From positions 50,261,501 to 50,325,500 of the forward strand of contig NC_068558.1 of the NCBI RefSeq assembly GCF_022201045.2: a stretch of DNA of 64,000 nt. Direction: 5' to 3'. The notes beneath the pieces were generated by a model, which worked only from the letters and a program-made list of their open reading frames with translations, was not told the DNA's origin and did no database searches. Positions within the stretch are counted from its first letter, which is position 1, and each line of letters opens with the position of its first letter. Position numbers and translations under genes: made by a program. This DNA comes from Citrus sinensis. Its lineage: Eukaryota; Streptophyta; Magnoliopsida; Sapindales; Rutaceae. This document shows, piece by piece, positions 1 to 12,197 of the stretch.

Positions 1-3000
1 CGATTTACTCAGAAAATGCTTTCAGATAGGAGGCGTACTGGCAAACTTGCATCTGGTAAGAACTCTGTCTAAGATCAACAAGATTTGAAAGATTATTGCC
101 CTCTCAAAAGCAGATGCCAAGTCTCTTTAAGTGCAGAGAGATAGTAGTAATAACATGCAGGAATTTTTCGGCTACTTGTTGCTACTTAATCTTCTCTAAA
201 TTGATGTCAGTTATGGAAAAAAATTATCCATATATATGTGGAGTGTTTTTTAGTCATTAATGACAGACAATAGGTTGTGATTAATCAAGTTAATCAAATA
301 GTATTTTCACTCTTATTTGTTGAATCCCTCTTGCAGGTGCTCGAGTTCCAATCAATAAGCTTGACATGTTGACTTGGATTGACAATAATGAAGGAACCTT
401 TGTAAGTATTTTCGATTTACACAAATTTAAGTGTTTCTTTTGCTCCTTTTATTTTCTAAATGCTTATTGCATTACTACTGGGTGAACTGTTTTGATGTCA
501 ATTGACACTATTTTATGTGTTTCAGGATGGTGAAGAGAGTAGAAATGCGGCAGCTAATGCTGGTAAGCCAAGTGTGAAGAAACTCATGGACGAAGAGATG
601 ATCAATGAGCAAGACACCCAGAACAAGATAAACAATGCTGAAGCAGAACCAAAGAATTCTCATTTGGAACAGGGAAGCCCTAGAAAGAAGGCAAGCAAAA
701 GAATGAGAAAAACTCGGAAGAAAAGCTGTGATAGCATCAATGATTTAGATGCCTCTGAAAGTTTAAGTGCCGAACAGCCCTTTCATGAGAAATCGGAGCA
801 TCAACATACAAGTAGCCTTGATATAGACAAGGTAATGGAAGAGTTCTGCCACCAGATCCATCAGAAAAGTATAAGTTATATGAATCATGAACAGCCAGGT
901 GAACTTCACAGGCGATTACACCAGAAGAATCCTGATTTTGAAGAAAAATTGAGGGAAGCTATCAAGTTGTTAATAAGTCAGAAGCTCATTAAAGGTAAAC
1001 AGCATTCAGAAGATGGGCCAATCCACCTCTCCAAAGAGCTTATGGATGCTCTTCAGATTTTGGGTTCGGATGGTGAAATGTTTGTGAAATATCTACAAGA
1101 CCCAAATTCACTGTTGGTCAAATGCGTTCAAAACTTTCCAGATGCACAATTGGACAAAGACGAGGACTCCACTTCACTCGCAGGATCCACTTTGTCAGAG
1201 CAGGAGATGGGTAATAATAGACAATCTGATGAGCTTGTCAATCATAAACAGAGAAGGTTTTTCAGGAGAAAGGTCAAGTCTCAGGAAAGACGCCCACCAA
1301 ATGGAGAAAAGAGACCTCAAGATTCAAATAGGATTGTTATTTTGAAGCCTGGACCAACAGGCTTCCAAAACTCTGGAGCTGAGAGCACTGTTGGCTCATC
1401 ACCAGAATCTCATTATGTCCTCGGAAATAATGGGCCGAATGAGAGAATTGGTTCCCACTTCTTTCTCACAGAAATTAAAAGAAAGTTGAAATATGCAATG
1501 GGAAAAGAGCAGCATAGTAGTCAAAAAGGGGATTCTTATGAGTGTCAAAAGCTGGGAGATAGAGACAGAGGCATTAAGGAGAATGTTGGAATAAACTCTC
1601 CAACTAAAGACCATTTCTTTATTGAAAAAATTGCTAGACCTGTTGGTGTTAAAAATGTGGACAAGACTGGCAAGCTAAAGGACAGTGAATTAGGTTCAGG
1701 ACACAGAAGTGCTGATTTACCTAAGCAAAGGGTATCTAGTATCTATATTGAGGCCAAAAAACATCTCTCTGAGATGCTAGGCACTGGGGATGAAATTCTT
1801 GATTCTTCTAGCAGATATGTTCCGAAAACCCTTGGAAGAATTCTCTCTCTTCCTGAATACAACTACTCTCCTGTTGGCAGCCCGGGAAGAAACTGGGAGG
1901 ATGGCTTTGTAACTGCACAGATGAGATTTGTTAACTCAGACAAATATCAGAAGGTGAATGACAACTCATCATCTCTGAACCAAGAGAGCCCGAGCTGTCA
2001 TCTAGGTCAAACAACAAAAAGTTTGGAGACTCAGCCATGCATTTCTGATGACAACTCTGACTATAAAATAGAAACCCCTACCTTCAATTCAACTATCGTG
2101 GTTGAGCAGATTCATGATAATGAAGTGAAAGAAACCTCTTGCTCTGGTGGAGATGACAGGAACTCTATAGGTATGGTGTAGTCAATTAAACAATTTATGG
2201 TAACAAGCATATTGATATATCCTTATCCCTGTGTTCAAATTCTTTATTACTTAGCCTTCCATAAAATATCTGCAGGAGAGATGGAAATTATAAAAACAAA
2301 TGAAATTGTAGTCCTGGAGGAGAGCAATGTCTTGGATGCTTCCTGCCAACCAACCTGTGCTTCCAGTATTAAAGACAATGACCATAACAGTGATGAGTCT
2401 GAAATATGTAATGAACAAAATTGCAGACGTATAAAAGAGGTAACATCACATTAGGGTACATGTATGTTGTTCTGCCCCATTGTTTATCTCTTTTCATCTT
2501 GTGGATCATTTTCTTCTGCTTCCAGGAGCTGGAGTCATCTGAAGATAACCAACTCCCTTCTTCTCCATTAGCATCTCCATCAAACTCTTCGACCACCAAG
2601 AAGGTTGACGATCAAGAGACAGCTATTGACGTATTAGAGCGCCCAAGTCCTGTTTCTGTTCTTGAGCCGCTATATATTGAGGATGATGTTAGCCCTGCAA
2701 GCACCAGATCCCTTGCTGGTAGGGTTTATATGAAGTGTTTAATATATTTTTATCCAATACTTATTGCTGAGTTTATTTTGACACTACTTTTGGGCTGATT
2801 TGTTAATTCACTTACAAATCTTCAGGCGATATACCGATGGAACCACACCGAATTCAATTTGAAGAACATGCCTCTTCTGCTGTAGTTCCAAGCATCCAAA
2901 TGAAAAGTTCCGTGGACAAAGAATCAGTTTTTGAGTATGTAAAGACTGTGGTACAAGCCTCTGACTTGAATTGGGATGAAGTTTGTATGAAATCACTTTC

Positions 3001-3523
3001 TACAGACCAGCTTCTAGACCCCTCATTGTTTGAAGAGATAGACTTCTTACCCAACCAGCTCTGTTATGAACAGAAACTCCTGTTTGATCTTGTTAATGAA
3101 GTTCTCATGGAGATTTGTGGGCACTATTTTGGTTGCTCACCTTGGGTATCATTTGTTAAACCCTACATCCGGCCTGTCCCGGACAAAAAAAATTCCCTTT
3201 GTGAGGTTTGGGAAGGAGTCCTATGGCATCTCATCCCACTGCCACTGCCTCATACACTAGACCAGACTGTCAGAAAAGACATGGCTAAATCTGGAACGTG
3301 GATGGACCTTCGATTTGATACTGATAGTACTTGTATTGAGATGGGGGATGCTATTCTTGAAGAATTGATGGAAGACATCATATTAAGCTGTGTAAATGAA
3401 AGTCCTGAAGGAGGATGTCCAACGGTTCTGGCTGAGTTGAAGGAAAGCGAAGGCAGCACCAACTCAGAAGATGGATGTCCACTGCTTCCAGCTGACTTGA
3501 AGGAAAACAACATCAACATCTAA
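1..3523 (+). CDS. DUF4378 (TRM-like) protein, 3' part of gene
   Basis: This is the carboxy-terminal 939 codons of a large plant protein; the 5' end lies outside the window. Exons are 1-55, 337-401, 526-2170, 2276-2439, 2526-2718 and 2826-3523; all junctions are GT-AG and phases agree. The long exon is polar, rich in Lys, Ser and Glu, and looks disordered (for example KKASKRMRKTRKKS). The last exon carries a DUF4378-type domain: SVFEYVKTVVQAS, LFDLVNEVL, WVSFVKPYIRP, then ILEELMEDII. Family knowledge: DUF4378 proteins include the TON1-recruiting-motif (TRM) group that attaches to cortical microtubules. Membership here is inferred from the domain, because the N-terminal motifs are not in view. 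After DUF4378 come two near-repeats (GGCPTVLAELKESE and DGCPLLPADLKEN) before the stop. The 3' UTR follows, with AATAAA-like signals near 3557 and 3910. Confidence 0.85.
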
Positions 3524-4546
3524 TTGTAAATCAGAATTCTGCTTTTTGTTCATGCCAATAAATTGCGAACTACCTTGCATTGGGGTGGGAGAAAGCAAGC
3601 TACTCTCTTGAGCATCAGGTGGAGAGCAATGGCTGTGCATCAGCTCAGAGGCGGCTCATTTAGTGCTCTTGCAGTGTGATCTGGGGATCAATTTGACACC
3701 TGACTTTGCCACTGAAATCATGTAGATATACATAATCTTGTTTGTCATTTAACCATACCTGGGAGCCTTCTTTTGCACAAATCGTTAGTTGAAGGATCTC
3801 TCATGAGCAAAGAGTAACTCTGCATTGCAAGTGCTTCTTGCACCAAAAACGCTTGGTTTTCACTGCTGACGTTTCCAGAGTCGACAGAGTCAAGGCAACA
3901 ACTTGCATTTCGCTCAATAATCAATAAAAGTCCACCTATTTTATAACTTACAGAGTTTGTGTGTTGATTTAGTTGAGGGTTTGTTTTCAGTTGGTTTGAT
4001 TCCATTAATTAATCGTTCATGTTTTTAGTTTTAGTTTCTTTTGTTTCTCTGATGCATTTACAAAGTTTGGAGTGTGGCGAGTTTTTTGATGTATTTCATA
4101 GGAAACGGATATCACCTTGTGTTAATATATACAATAAAAAGCTGCTGGTTGTTGAACATCGGATTATTGAGAACTAATGCAGAGAAAATAGGTTTATTGT
4201 TCCCTTTTGTTTTCCTCAAACTTGGAATACACTACTTCGGACGATGGGATGATGGTTGCATATGAACAGAAGAATAATCACCGTCTTACAACAAAGAACT
4301 ACGCCTGATATGATACAGATTTAAAAGAGTAACACAGAACATTAATTAATAAAAAAGATTTCCTCCGAAAATGAATCATCAGCTGGGAACAAATTGGAAA
4401 ATAATCAAGAGAATTATATCACCATCTATCATAAAAGGAAATCCTGTCTGTGTAGACTCAGTTTTATCAAGCATCAGACCTGGGGTCAGTATCAAATTCA
4501 ATAATAACACACAATTCCATAAATTAAGTCTTGAAAATGTGACGAG
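3524..4546. other. convergent 3' UTRs and spacer
   Basis: This stretch separates two convergent genes. The left half is the probable 3' UTR of the DUF4378 gene. The right edge (from about 4330) is the probable 3' UTR of the minus-strand gene ending at 4547. I see no further coding region. Confidence 0.5.
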
Positions 4547-5370
4547 TTATTTCTGTTTCTTCAATGCTTGTAAGGATGAAGTTGGTGGAGCTGGTCTTCT
4601 CTTTGCAAATGTACTAGTTCTGCTTTCCGAATCTTCAGCTTCATCTTCATCATTGTCACCATGGCCATCTCTAATAGAGGGAGTGGACTCCTCAGCAGTT
4701 TTGGCAGCATTTCTTTTTCCAGCATTCAAGCTGACCTGCAACTTTCTTTCAACAGGATCATTTGAGGGTCCAATTTTTGATTGGCGTGAAACTTTTGCAC
4801 CAAGTCCAAGCCTACGACAACATGAGGAAAGTTATTCCCAACATCCTACGATGACAAAATAAATTTATAGTCAGGTTAGGATGAATATACTGACCTAGAA
4901 GGCCTGGCCTCTGGTTCTATTTCGGTTGGTTCATCCTCTGCAGCTTTGGTCATATTATCAACCCATTGTTCAGCCTGCACACCCGCCAACAACGTCAAAT
5001 ACAACAAAAAGGATCAAGGTTCAGCATAAGCAAGCGCGGACACTTTTTCTGTTGCTCTATGCATGTATACGTCTGCCCAATTGATGAAAATTTGTCCATG
5101 CATTTCGAAGTTTGGGGAGTATGCAAATATTTTATACTACCTTTTGTACAATAACTGTTTCCACAGTTTGAAGGAAAGGGCGGCGATCACTGAATAAATT
5201 GGGTCAAATCAATCTCCACAAGTTCAGAGCCCACAAAGGAGTAAGGAGTAAAACAACTGACAGCCATGTTCATTATTCAATATCATGCAATACAAACTTA
5301 CCAATTTCAATGCTTTATCCAACTTGAAAATTTGGGGAGGCCCGGTTTTCTGTTGCATCTCGGTGCTCAT
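4547..5370 (-). CDS. small conserved eukaryotic protein, possibly DUF3245
   Basis: Three coding exons on the minus strand (5302-5370, 4895-4974, 4547-4811) join to a 137-aa protein starting MSTEMQQKTG and ending SLQALKKQK. The start is chosen because an in-frame TAA lies 24 bases upstream. Visible features are a short helix FKLDKALKLAEQWVDNMTK at residues 16-34, a Pro/Glu-rich stretch, a KRNAAK basic patch, an acidic run (GDNDEDEAEDSES) and a basic tail. This composition suggests a nuclear or nucleolar protein. The helix followed by an acidic/basic tail recalls the uncharacterised DUF3245 family; this is a tentative family call and no function is claimed. A non-coding first exon with donor at 5864/5863 (minus GTGAGT) lies upstream around 5866-5930. 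Confidence 0.7.
5141..5189 (-). other. cryptic 49-nt exon in intron 1
   Basis: Between coding exons 1 and 2 of the 4547-5370 gene, a 49-nt segment has a good acceptor (TTATTCAG) and a plausible donor (AAAAG then GTAGTA). Direct joining of exon 1 (ending AAATTG) to exon 2 (starting GCTGAA) gives the smooth sequence KALKLAEQWV, so this segment is probably skipped. Included, it would put TGA in frame at its first codon. Confidence 0.3.
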
Positions 5371-5865
5371 AAGTACTTGCCAAACCAATGCACTTTATGA
5401 CTTCAACGACAACTCTTCCCCTGCCCCAGCGAGAAACAAAAACTTTCTCACAGTCAATTTTACAAACACTTTCCGTGCAAACCCATCTAAAATAACCCCG
5501 GGTTACTGCCCCTTTAGCAAAGCCAATAATAAAAGCTCACCACTGGCACGGACTACCGAAGGAATCTTGAAATGGCAGAGTTACAAAAGATAAACAAACA
5601 GTAATGAAATCAATATATGTCATGATTGAATTCTAATTTATGGCACTGACACTGATCATCAACGGCAAAAATTTTAGAAAAGCTTTATATGTATTATAAT
5701 TAATTAATATATGAATAACACGTGTAATTATATTTAATATAATTATTATGATATTATTTATTTATTATATTACTGATACAGTACTTAAAATGTGTTCTAA
5801 AATTTCTCAATCTAACAGTAGCCAAACAATTACTTTCTTCGAGTAAAATACTGAATACACTCACC

Positions 5866-7530
5866 TTGTCCAGTGTTTAGGCTGCAGCCATGGCTTCACA
5901 ATCGTCAACCAGAAACGAACACTTGCTTCGTTCCCGTTGCCTTTTACCTTTTTATAGTCTTTTTTTTCTTTCTTTCTTTCAAATAATTTGTCTCATTTTA
6001 AACGACAGCGGGTGGATGGTCTCTGCCATCCCTTAAAATTCTTCTAATTGATATTTTTTAAATAACTATAAATAAATTTATTTATTTATCAAAATTGAAT
6101 TTAATATTATATTTTAAATTTTAGTTAGTTAATAATTTGTAAAGAAATTACCACACACCCCACTCTATCACACTCCAAATTTAAACATGGGCTTATACTT
6201 TGAGAATAAAAAGGATTTAGATTTGTTTAAGTACATGTCAAAATGCAAACAATACTCGTACGAAGAAGATGAAAATTATCAATTATTCGCTTGCCATAGC
6301 TTAAAATGTTCTATCCATGCAAAAATAATAATAAGTTATATTGTATGGCAAATAAATAACCCCTGTTCTAAATAGTTTCCAAAAATACAGTTATCATTAA
6401 TAATTTTTAAAATTATCATTACAACTTAAGAGTATTATTGTTAATTATGCTCCTACTTAACATTGGAGAAAAGAGTGAAAACTCATTATTTGATTAAACC
6501 AATTGAAACCACTAATATTTCAAAACACATCCAAAATCCTCAAGTGCAACTTGTTCGCTGATCTTACTATTTTGATACTTGGTGGTTGCTCGATGTTAGA
6601 AGTACGAATACCTTTAATTATTTAATTAATCACAGATAATAAAAAATTGAATGTAAAATTATTAGAAAAAGTAAGAAAATTATTATATTTTTTTTATTAG
6701 TTTCAAATCTTTCCATAATTAATTGAAAATCTAAATGAAAAGTAAACATGCATATACTATCTTTTTGGAGAATAATAAGTTGAGGGTATTTGAAACAATA
6801 AAAATAATATATGTACACACGCACACACACCCACACCCACACATGCACATACGCATGCGCGCACGCGCCCACACACGCACACATAACTTCATCTTTTTAG
6901 ATTCCAAACAAAATAGTATTTATATTAATTTTACATTTAATTTTTTAATAAATTTTGAATAATATTTCATAATAAATTAATAGTTATGACAATTTCCTTG
7001 CATTTTCTCATAATTTTAAATTTAATTTTTCAATTATTCAACTAATTAAATAATAAAAGTTATTGCTATCTTTAATTTCAAGCAACTATCAAGGGTAAAA
7101 TGAAAATATTTGCAAAACATTCGACACTTTGGGGAGTTTGAATATGTTTTGAAACATCATAGAGTTTCCATTAATTTAATCAAACAACATAGGGTTTCAC
7201 TGATTGATTGTGACCCTCTCCTGATCTGAGCACTCTTGATCTGAGCACTCCTGATCTTGTACCGATCTTATACCATCTGTCTTTTAGTGTTATTGTATGA
7301 TTAGGATTTAACTGTTTTTTCTTTTTAATTTATTAACCACCAATCACATTAATAGAATTTGCTTAAAACAATATCAGATCAAAAGAGGATTTTGATCATT
7401 CACTCTTTTACCAACTAACACTGGATTCTATACATAGAGTTAAAAGTAAAAATATTTTATACTAAGGGCATGTTATTCATATAGATATATATGAATAAAT
7501 TATGAATTGAATGGTTATAATTAATGTTTA
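5866..7530. other. AT-rich intergenic region
   Basis: It holds the leader and promoter of the minus-strand gene (about 5866-6000), then AT-rich sequence. The 62-85 codon reading frames here have no recognisable domains and are judged random. One microsatellite is listed separately. Confidence 0.5.
6816..6883. repeat. CA/CG compound microsatellite
   Basis: An alternating purine-pyrimidine run of CACACAC, CCACACCC and GCGCGCACGC type. The CG/CA alternation could favour Z-DNA. It gives spurious His/Thr-rich and Val/Cys-rich reading frames. Confidence 0.85.
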
Positions 7531-8815
7531 GGGTCAGTTTGAGATTGTTTTTGGGAGGCACAAAGTAGTTTTGAAATGCTAAAAATTAATTTTGTTGTTT
7601 CGTAAATTTATTTAGAAATTACTTTTAGCAAAATTACTCAATCATACAGCAGATTTTAAAAAGTAGGGAATAAGTGACTTTTCAAAATTTGATTTTAAGG
7701 ATTAGTTTTATACTTAATACAATTTCATATATATATTGTAAAAATCTCAAATTAATTAAGAAATAAAATCATTAACATTAAAGAGATTATTATTATGATT
7801 ACCAATTATATTGAGGTAACAAAAATATTTATTTTAATTATCAATTACTATATATGTACAATAAAAAATATTCTATATACATGTTTATAAATGCGTAAAT
7901 AAATCTTATTCAACACTATGTTCAATTCAGTTATTTATATTGTTATAACAATTTAATAGTAAGATTTACCAAATACATACTATTGCTTTTAAAACTTACA
8001 ACATTTATAAAATTTAATTTATCAAACGTTAAACTGATTATCGTTACAGTTGATTATTTTTACAGTATAATTAACAATAATTATTTTAAAAATTACTGTA
8101 ACTAGTTTCAACGAGAAAGAAATATCTTTAAAATATGAGTATCGTTGTTATTCGAAACTTTTGTTGCAAAAAGTGTCCGACCTACATGAACCCTGTTCCA
8201 TTCGTGACATTTCAAATAATGTAGCGATAAGAATTTTTAAAGAGTTGAGTCGTCTGGGTAAATATAATTATAATGACATTTGATTTGAATGGAAAATTTT
8301 AATATTATAACATTAATTAATTAGGTAATAGAGTTTTACACATATATAAATTGACACAAACCACAGCGAACTCTATCAAAGTAAAATTAATAAAACCCCA
8401 TTGTTCTTTCAAATTGGGCGAACATGATTTTATACCATCCAAAAGTTAACATAAAGTTAGATTTGAAATTTTTAAATAAATAAGTAAAATTTTTTACATT
8501 AATTTTCTCTATTATCTCCATTGAATTAATTAATTGTCCAACAATCGAGGAGACATGCTCCCAATACCATCAATTGTTCTGTCGTACGTGTTTATTAAAT
8601 CTTACTATTAAACTACTGTAAGGATATAAATGATTGAATAAAACAAAATATTAAATAAAATTCAGTTACACAATTATAAACATCTATATAGAATACTTTT
8701 ATTGTATATATATATTCAAAGATGATGATTTTATTTCCTAATTATCAAGTATCAAAATTAACTTTAACTCTTTAAAATAACTTTAAACCTCCTAAAAGCA
8801 ATTCTAAACTGGTCG
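7531..8815. mobile_element. non-autonomous DNA transposon, PIF/Harbinger (Tourist) type
   Basis: The left end GGGTCAGTTTGAGATTG and the reverse complement of the right end (CGACCAGTTTAGAATTG) are imperfect terminal inverted repeats. The similarity continues inward (TTTTTGGGAGG against CTTTTAGGAGG). The element is flanked by TTA on both sides (7528-7530 and 8816-8818), a 3-bp target duplication as PIF/Harbinger elements make. About 1.3 kb, AT-rich, no transposase reading frame. Confidence 0.65.
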
Positions 8816-8867
8816 TTAGAAGAAAATTTTGGTCAACATACACCCAACATTTTGATTTTATTCTAAT

Positions 8868-9075
8868 TCAAGAAGAAGAAGAAGAAGAAGAAGAAGAAGA
8901 AGAAGAAGAAAAAGAGGAGAAGGAGGAGGAAAGTGAAGAAGAAGAAGAGGAAGAGGGAGAAGATGATGAGGAGGAAAGTGAAGAAGAAGAAGAAGAGGAA
9001 GAGGAAGAAGATGAGGAGGAGGAAGGAGAAGGAGAAGAAGAAGAGGAAGAGGAACAAGACGAGGAAAAAAGAGGA
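8868..9075. repeat. polypurine GAA/GAG tract
   Basis: About 200 bases of almost pure purine on the plus strand. It starts as a regular GAA run and breaks into GAG, GGA and GAT variants. It produces poly-Ser, poly-Phe and poly-Glu reading frames that are not genes. The tract fills the gap between two transposons. Confidence 0.9.
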
Positions 9076-9228
9076 AGAAGAATATTCCTATTTGAATAAA
9101 GTGAGATAGATAAAATTACACAAAATGAATACATTAATAAAAAATAGTCTCCAATATGCTGAAATTTGTATATTTTTTATTTTAGTAGAATTGTTATCTT
9201 AACACTTAACAGAACTACGCTATATATA

Positions 9229-10159
9229 GGGGTATATCAACAACCCCCATAAAAATACTCTTAATTTTACTCTCATTAATATTTATTGAATTTGAGTTAA
9301 ATCAATATAGGAGATTTATTGAAATTAATATTCAAGAATTCTTAATATTTTATCTCTTTGTGTGGATCCCACACTAAATCTTTTTTCCTCTTATATTTTC
9401 TCTCTTTTTCAGCAGTTCTCTCTCTTTCCCTCTCTTTTCTCTTTTATTGTTCTATTTGCATTTTTTTTTCTCAACCAAATTTTTTTTTACTCTCTTCAAA
9501 TTCATCTCACTCTTTGTTTCGTCTATTTCTTTTCTCACTGAAATCTTTGTTTCATCTATTAAGATTATCTCAATGATTTTTTTTTTTAATTTTAAAGAAT
9601 AGTACAAAACGAATTTAAATAGAAAAAGAAACTTCTATAAAATCCAAGTCGTACAAAACTATAGTGCACTAACATAAGTTCCAAATATGAACCCTAAAAT
9701 TGTCACAGTTAATTACCTAACCCCTTTAGTACAATCACTCAACGACATGCGAATTAGCTTTTCCCAAGTTAGACCAAGGTCGTTTTCCATGTCCCGATAA
9801 AAAATTCATATTAATAATAAATAATGTATAAGCATCAATATAAGCAACTAATTAGTACATAATAATATGCCACAGTATGAAACAAAGAGTTTTGAGATGA
9901 ATTTGGAGGGAGTAAAGAAATTTTTGGCTGAGAAAGAGAAAAGAAAAAAAAAATGCAAACGAAAGAAGAGAAGAGAAGAGAGGAAGAGAGAAAACACGTG
10001 CAAAAGGATATAGAAAATATAAGAGGGAGAAAGATTTGGGGTGGAGTCTACCTAAAAAAAATTAAAATTCTTTAATATTTAATTTTAGTAAATTTTCTCC
10101 ATTAATTTAACTTAAATCTAATAAATAACGGTGTTTTAAAAGGGGTTAGTAATCAGCCC
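9229..10159. mobile_element. long-terminal-inverted-repeat element (MULE-like)
   Basis: The first roughly 340 bases are matched, inverted and imperfectly, by the last roughly 280 bases. Pairs include GGGGTATATCAACAACCCC with GGGCTGATTACTAACCCC, TTGAGTTAAAT with TTAAGTTAAAT, TCCTCTTATATTTTCTC with TCCCTCTTATATTTTCTA, and a CTC-rich block ending CAAATTCATCTCA in both arms. About 300 bases of unrelated sequence separate the arms. Long inverted ends without a transposase fit a non-autonomous Mutator-like element. I could not find a clear target duplication. Confidence 0.6.
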
Positions 10160-10540
10160 ATGTTTTATTTTTATTTATAAAATTTCATAAATTAATAATC
10201 ATATTTGAGATTTTATTCTTTGAGTTTTAACTTAAAGTAATGACATATATTATTTTTTTAATAAATAATAAAATACATAAAATATAAAATTATTTAACTA
10301 CTAATTAATTAATAAATGACACATTAGTCGAGCTTCAAATTAGGACATGAATATTGAGTTGGCTAGCATTGGTTATAAATTAATGATTAACCGTCCCACA
10401 AAATAAAATGCAATTGGAAGCACGTAAACCCAGACGTCGCCGGAAATTAAATGGAAAAAAAGGAAATAGACAAAGAAAAAAGGGCATATATTTAATAATA
10501 AATTATAAATGTTTTAAATACAGTATATCACTCCGGCTCT
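10160..10540. other. AT-rich spacer upstream of MED12
   Basis: Mostly A/T sequence with no coding signal. Its right end is expected to hold the MED12 core promoter. Confidence 0.4.
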
Positions 10541-12197
10541 CGCTTTTATTGTTTTAGCACAGGAAGCAACAACATACAACAGAGGCATCATCGTCATCGT
10601 CAGCAAACAAAAAACAAATATAAAAAAAATAAAGAGCTAAAAAAGAGTCAAAGCCCGAGACTCTTCTTCTTTCGGTTTTCGATAACCCTAATTTAATTTT
10701 CTGAATCCAAATTTTTCCTTCTCTCGTCTCTCGCTCGCCCGCTCGGTCGCTCGCTCGCGAAATCCAAATCTTTCGTTCTGTTCCCATTCTATCCTTAACT
10801 TATTTTGTAATTTACGATTTTGCCATCAAAACCCTAGCTTTACTGGTATGTCCAAAAAACCTCACCTTGAGTATCTGCAATAGCTCACTTGACCCTGGAA
10901 ATTGGAGCTATGCATAAACCCTAATTTTGATTTATGTTCAGTTTAGGTTGTTTTTTGGTTATAGATTTTGTGATTTAGTCTTTGAATTCGTGGTTAGCAA
11001 GTCAAATTCTATTGCTGCAGTTCGGAATTTGTGTGATTCACTTTGATTATTGTGCTTTTTGTGGACATGGTGTTGTTTGTTCTGCTTTTGATTGATTTTT
11101 CTGTTTCGCTTTGGTTTTTAACTGATCCTGGATTTCGGTTAGTAATTTTAGGAGGGAAAAAATTCGAATTTTGAATATTTTTTATTGATTTAGGATTTGT
11201 ACTTGCAGATCAAAGCGTTTTGATTAATCTGTTTCTGTTTTTCTTTCTGGCTGATGATTTTGGGCATCTATTTGTAACTTCTTAGTGGTTACATCTTTGA
11301 AATGCTAGCTTTTAATTATTTTTCCCATTTGAAATTCTTTTTATTTGAAATTATAGAGTAAGAATTTATTCCAAATTTTTATATTTATGGCCTCACCATT
11401 TTATTTTTGATTGGATATTTCTTGTAGATGGGCGGCAACTCCTAATTATTGGTTATGTTCAACTCCCATTTTAGTTAGGGCTTGCACCCTTTACTTGGTG
11501 TGCATTGTTAATGCTGCTGCTCCAAACTTTTGGGTTGTGTCAATTGAATGGTGCAAAGTTCCACAAATACCTGGTTTTGATGTGTCTGCAATTTAGAGTT
11601 AACGGTTTTGACCTATCCTCCAAATATCCTGTGAAATTCCATCTTGGATTTAGATTTGACCTATCCTCCGAATATCCAGTGAAATTCCATCTTGAATTTA
11701 GATTTGACCTATCCTCCAAATATTCTGTGAAATTACATCTTGGATTTAGAACTATTATGCAGTATATTATATCAATAGGGTGTATATAAGAACGTTTTTG
11801 GTTTCAATTTGCAAATTTGGAATATGCTCTCTTGGTTATTTATGTAATTGTCTGTCGTTTAGTTAAGCTTCCCCTGTTTGACTTTTTCTTTTAAAATATA
11901 TGCACGTGCTTAATACATTGCAATACGCTTTTTGACAGGTCAGATAGCACTTTTTGACGGAAGTCTATTGCATTTAACTTGTAGATATTTAATGCGTGAG
12001 GTGATAACTGAGTTCATTGTTTTAGTATCCAATTTATATGTCTATTTCTTAGTGTGGAAATTGTTTGACTTCGTAGATCATAGTTTCCTTGCTTTGGCTA
12101 GACCTGATGCAGCAGGCGTTTTTTCAAATGCAGTTTAGCTTGTACAGCTTGTAGTGGTTTGATGTTGAAAGCAGTATGCCGGTGATAGTTGGGAGAA
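10541..12197 (+). other. MED12 5' leader and leader intron
   Basis: The segment at about 10541-10842 is CT-rich (CTCGTCTCTCGCTCGCCCGC) and looks like a first, non-coding exon ending at ACTG before GTATGT. Telo-box motifs AAACCCTA occur at 10829 and 10916; in plants these often sit near transcription starts of growth-related genes. The intron that follows contains a three-copy tandem repeat. Likely 3' splice sites are TTTGACAG at 11938 and AAATGCAG at about 12132, both before the coding start at 12198. Confidence 0.5.
11607..11750 (+). repeat. 3 x 48-bp tandem repeat
   Basis: Three head-to-tail copies start at 11607, 11655 and 11703, each beginning TTTGACCTATCCTCC and ending near TTGGATTTAGA. 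Copies differ at only a few positions. The array lies inside the probable 5'-leader intron of MED12. Confidence 0.9.

Noticed and set aside
5285-5593. 102-codon plus-strand frame
   Set aside because: Antisense to coding exon 1 and the leader of the minus-strand 137-aa gene.
8863-9134. Poly-Phe and poly-Ser reading frames on the minus strand
   Set aside because: They are readings of the GAA/GAG purine tract and have no other content.
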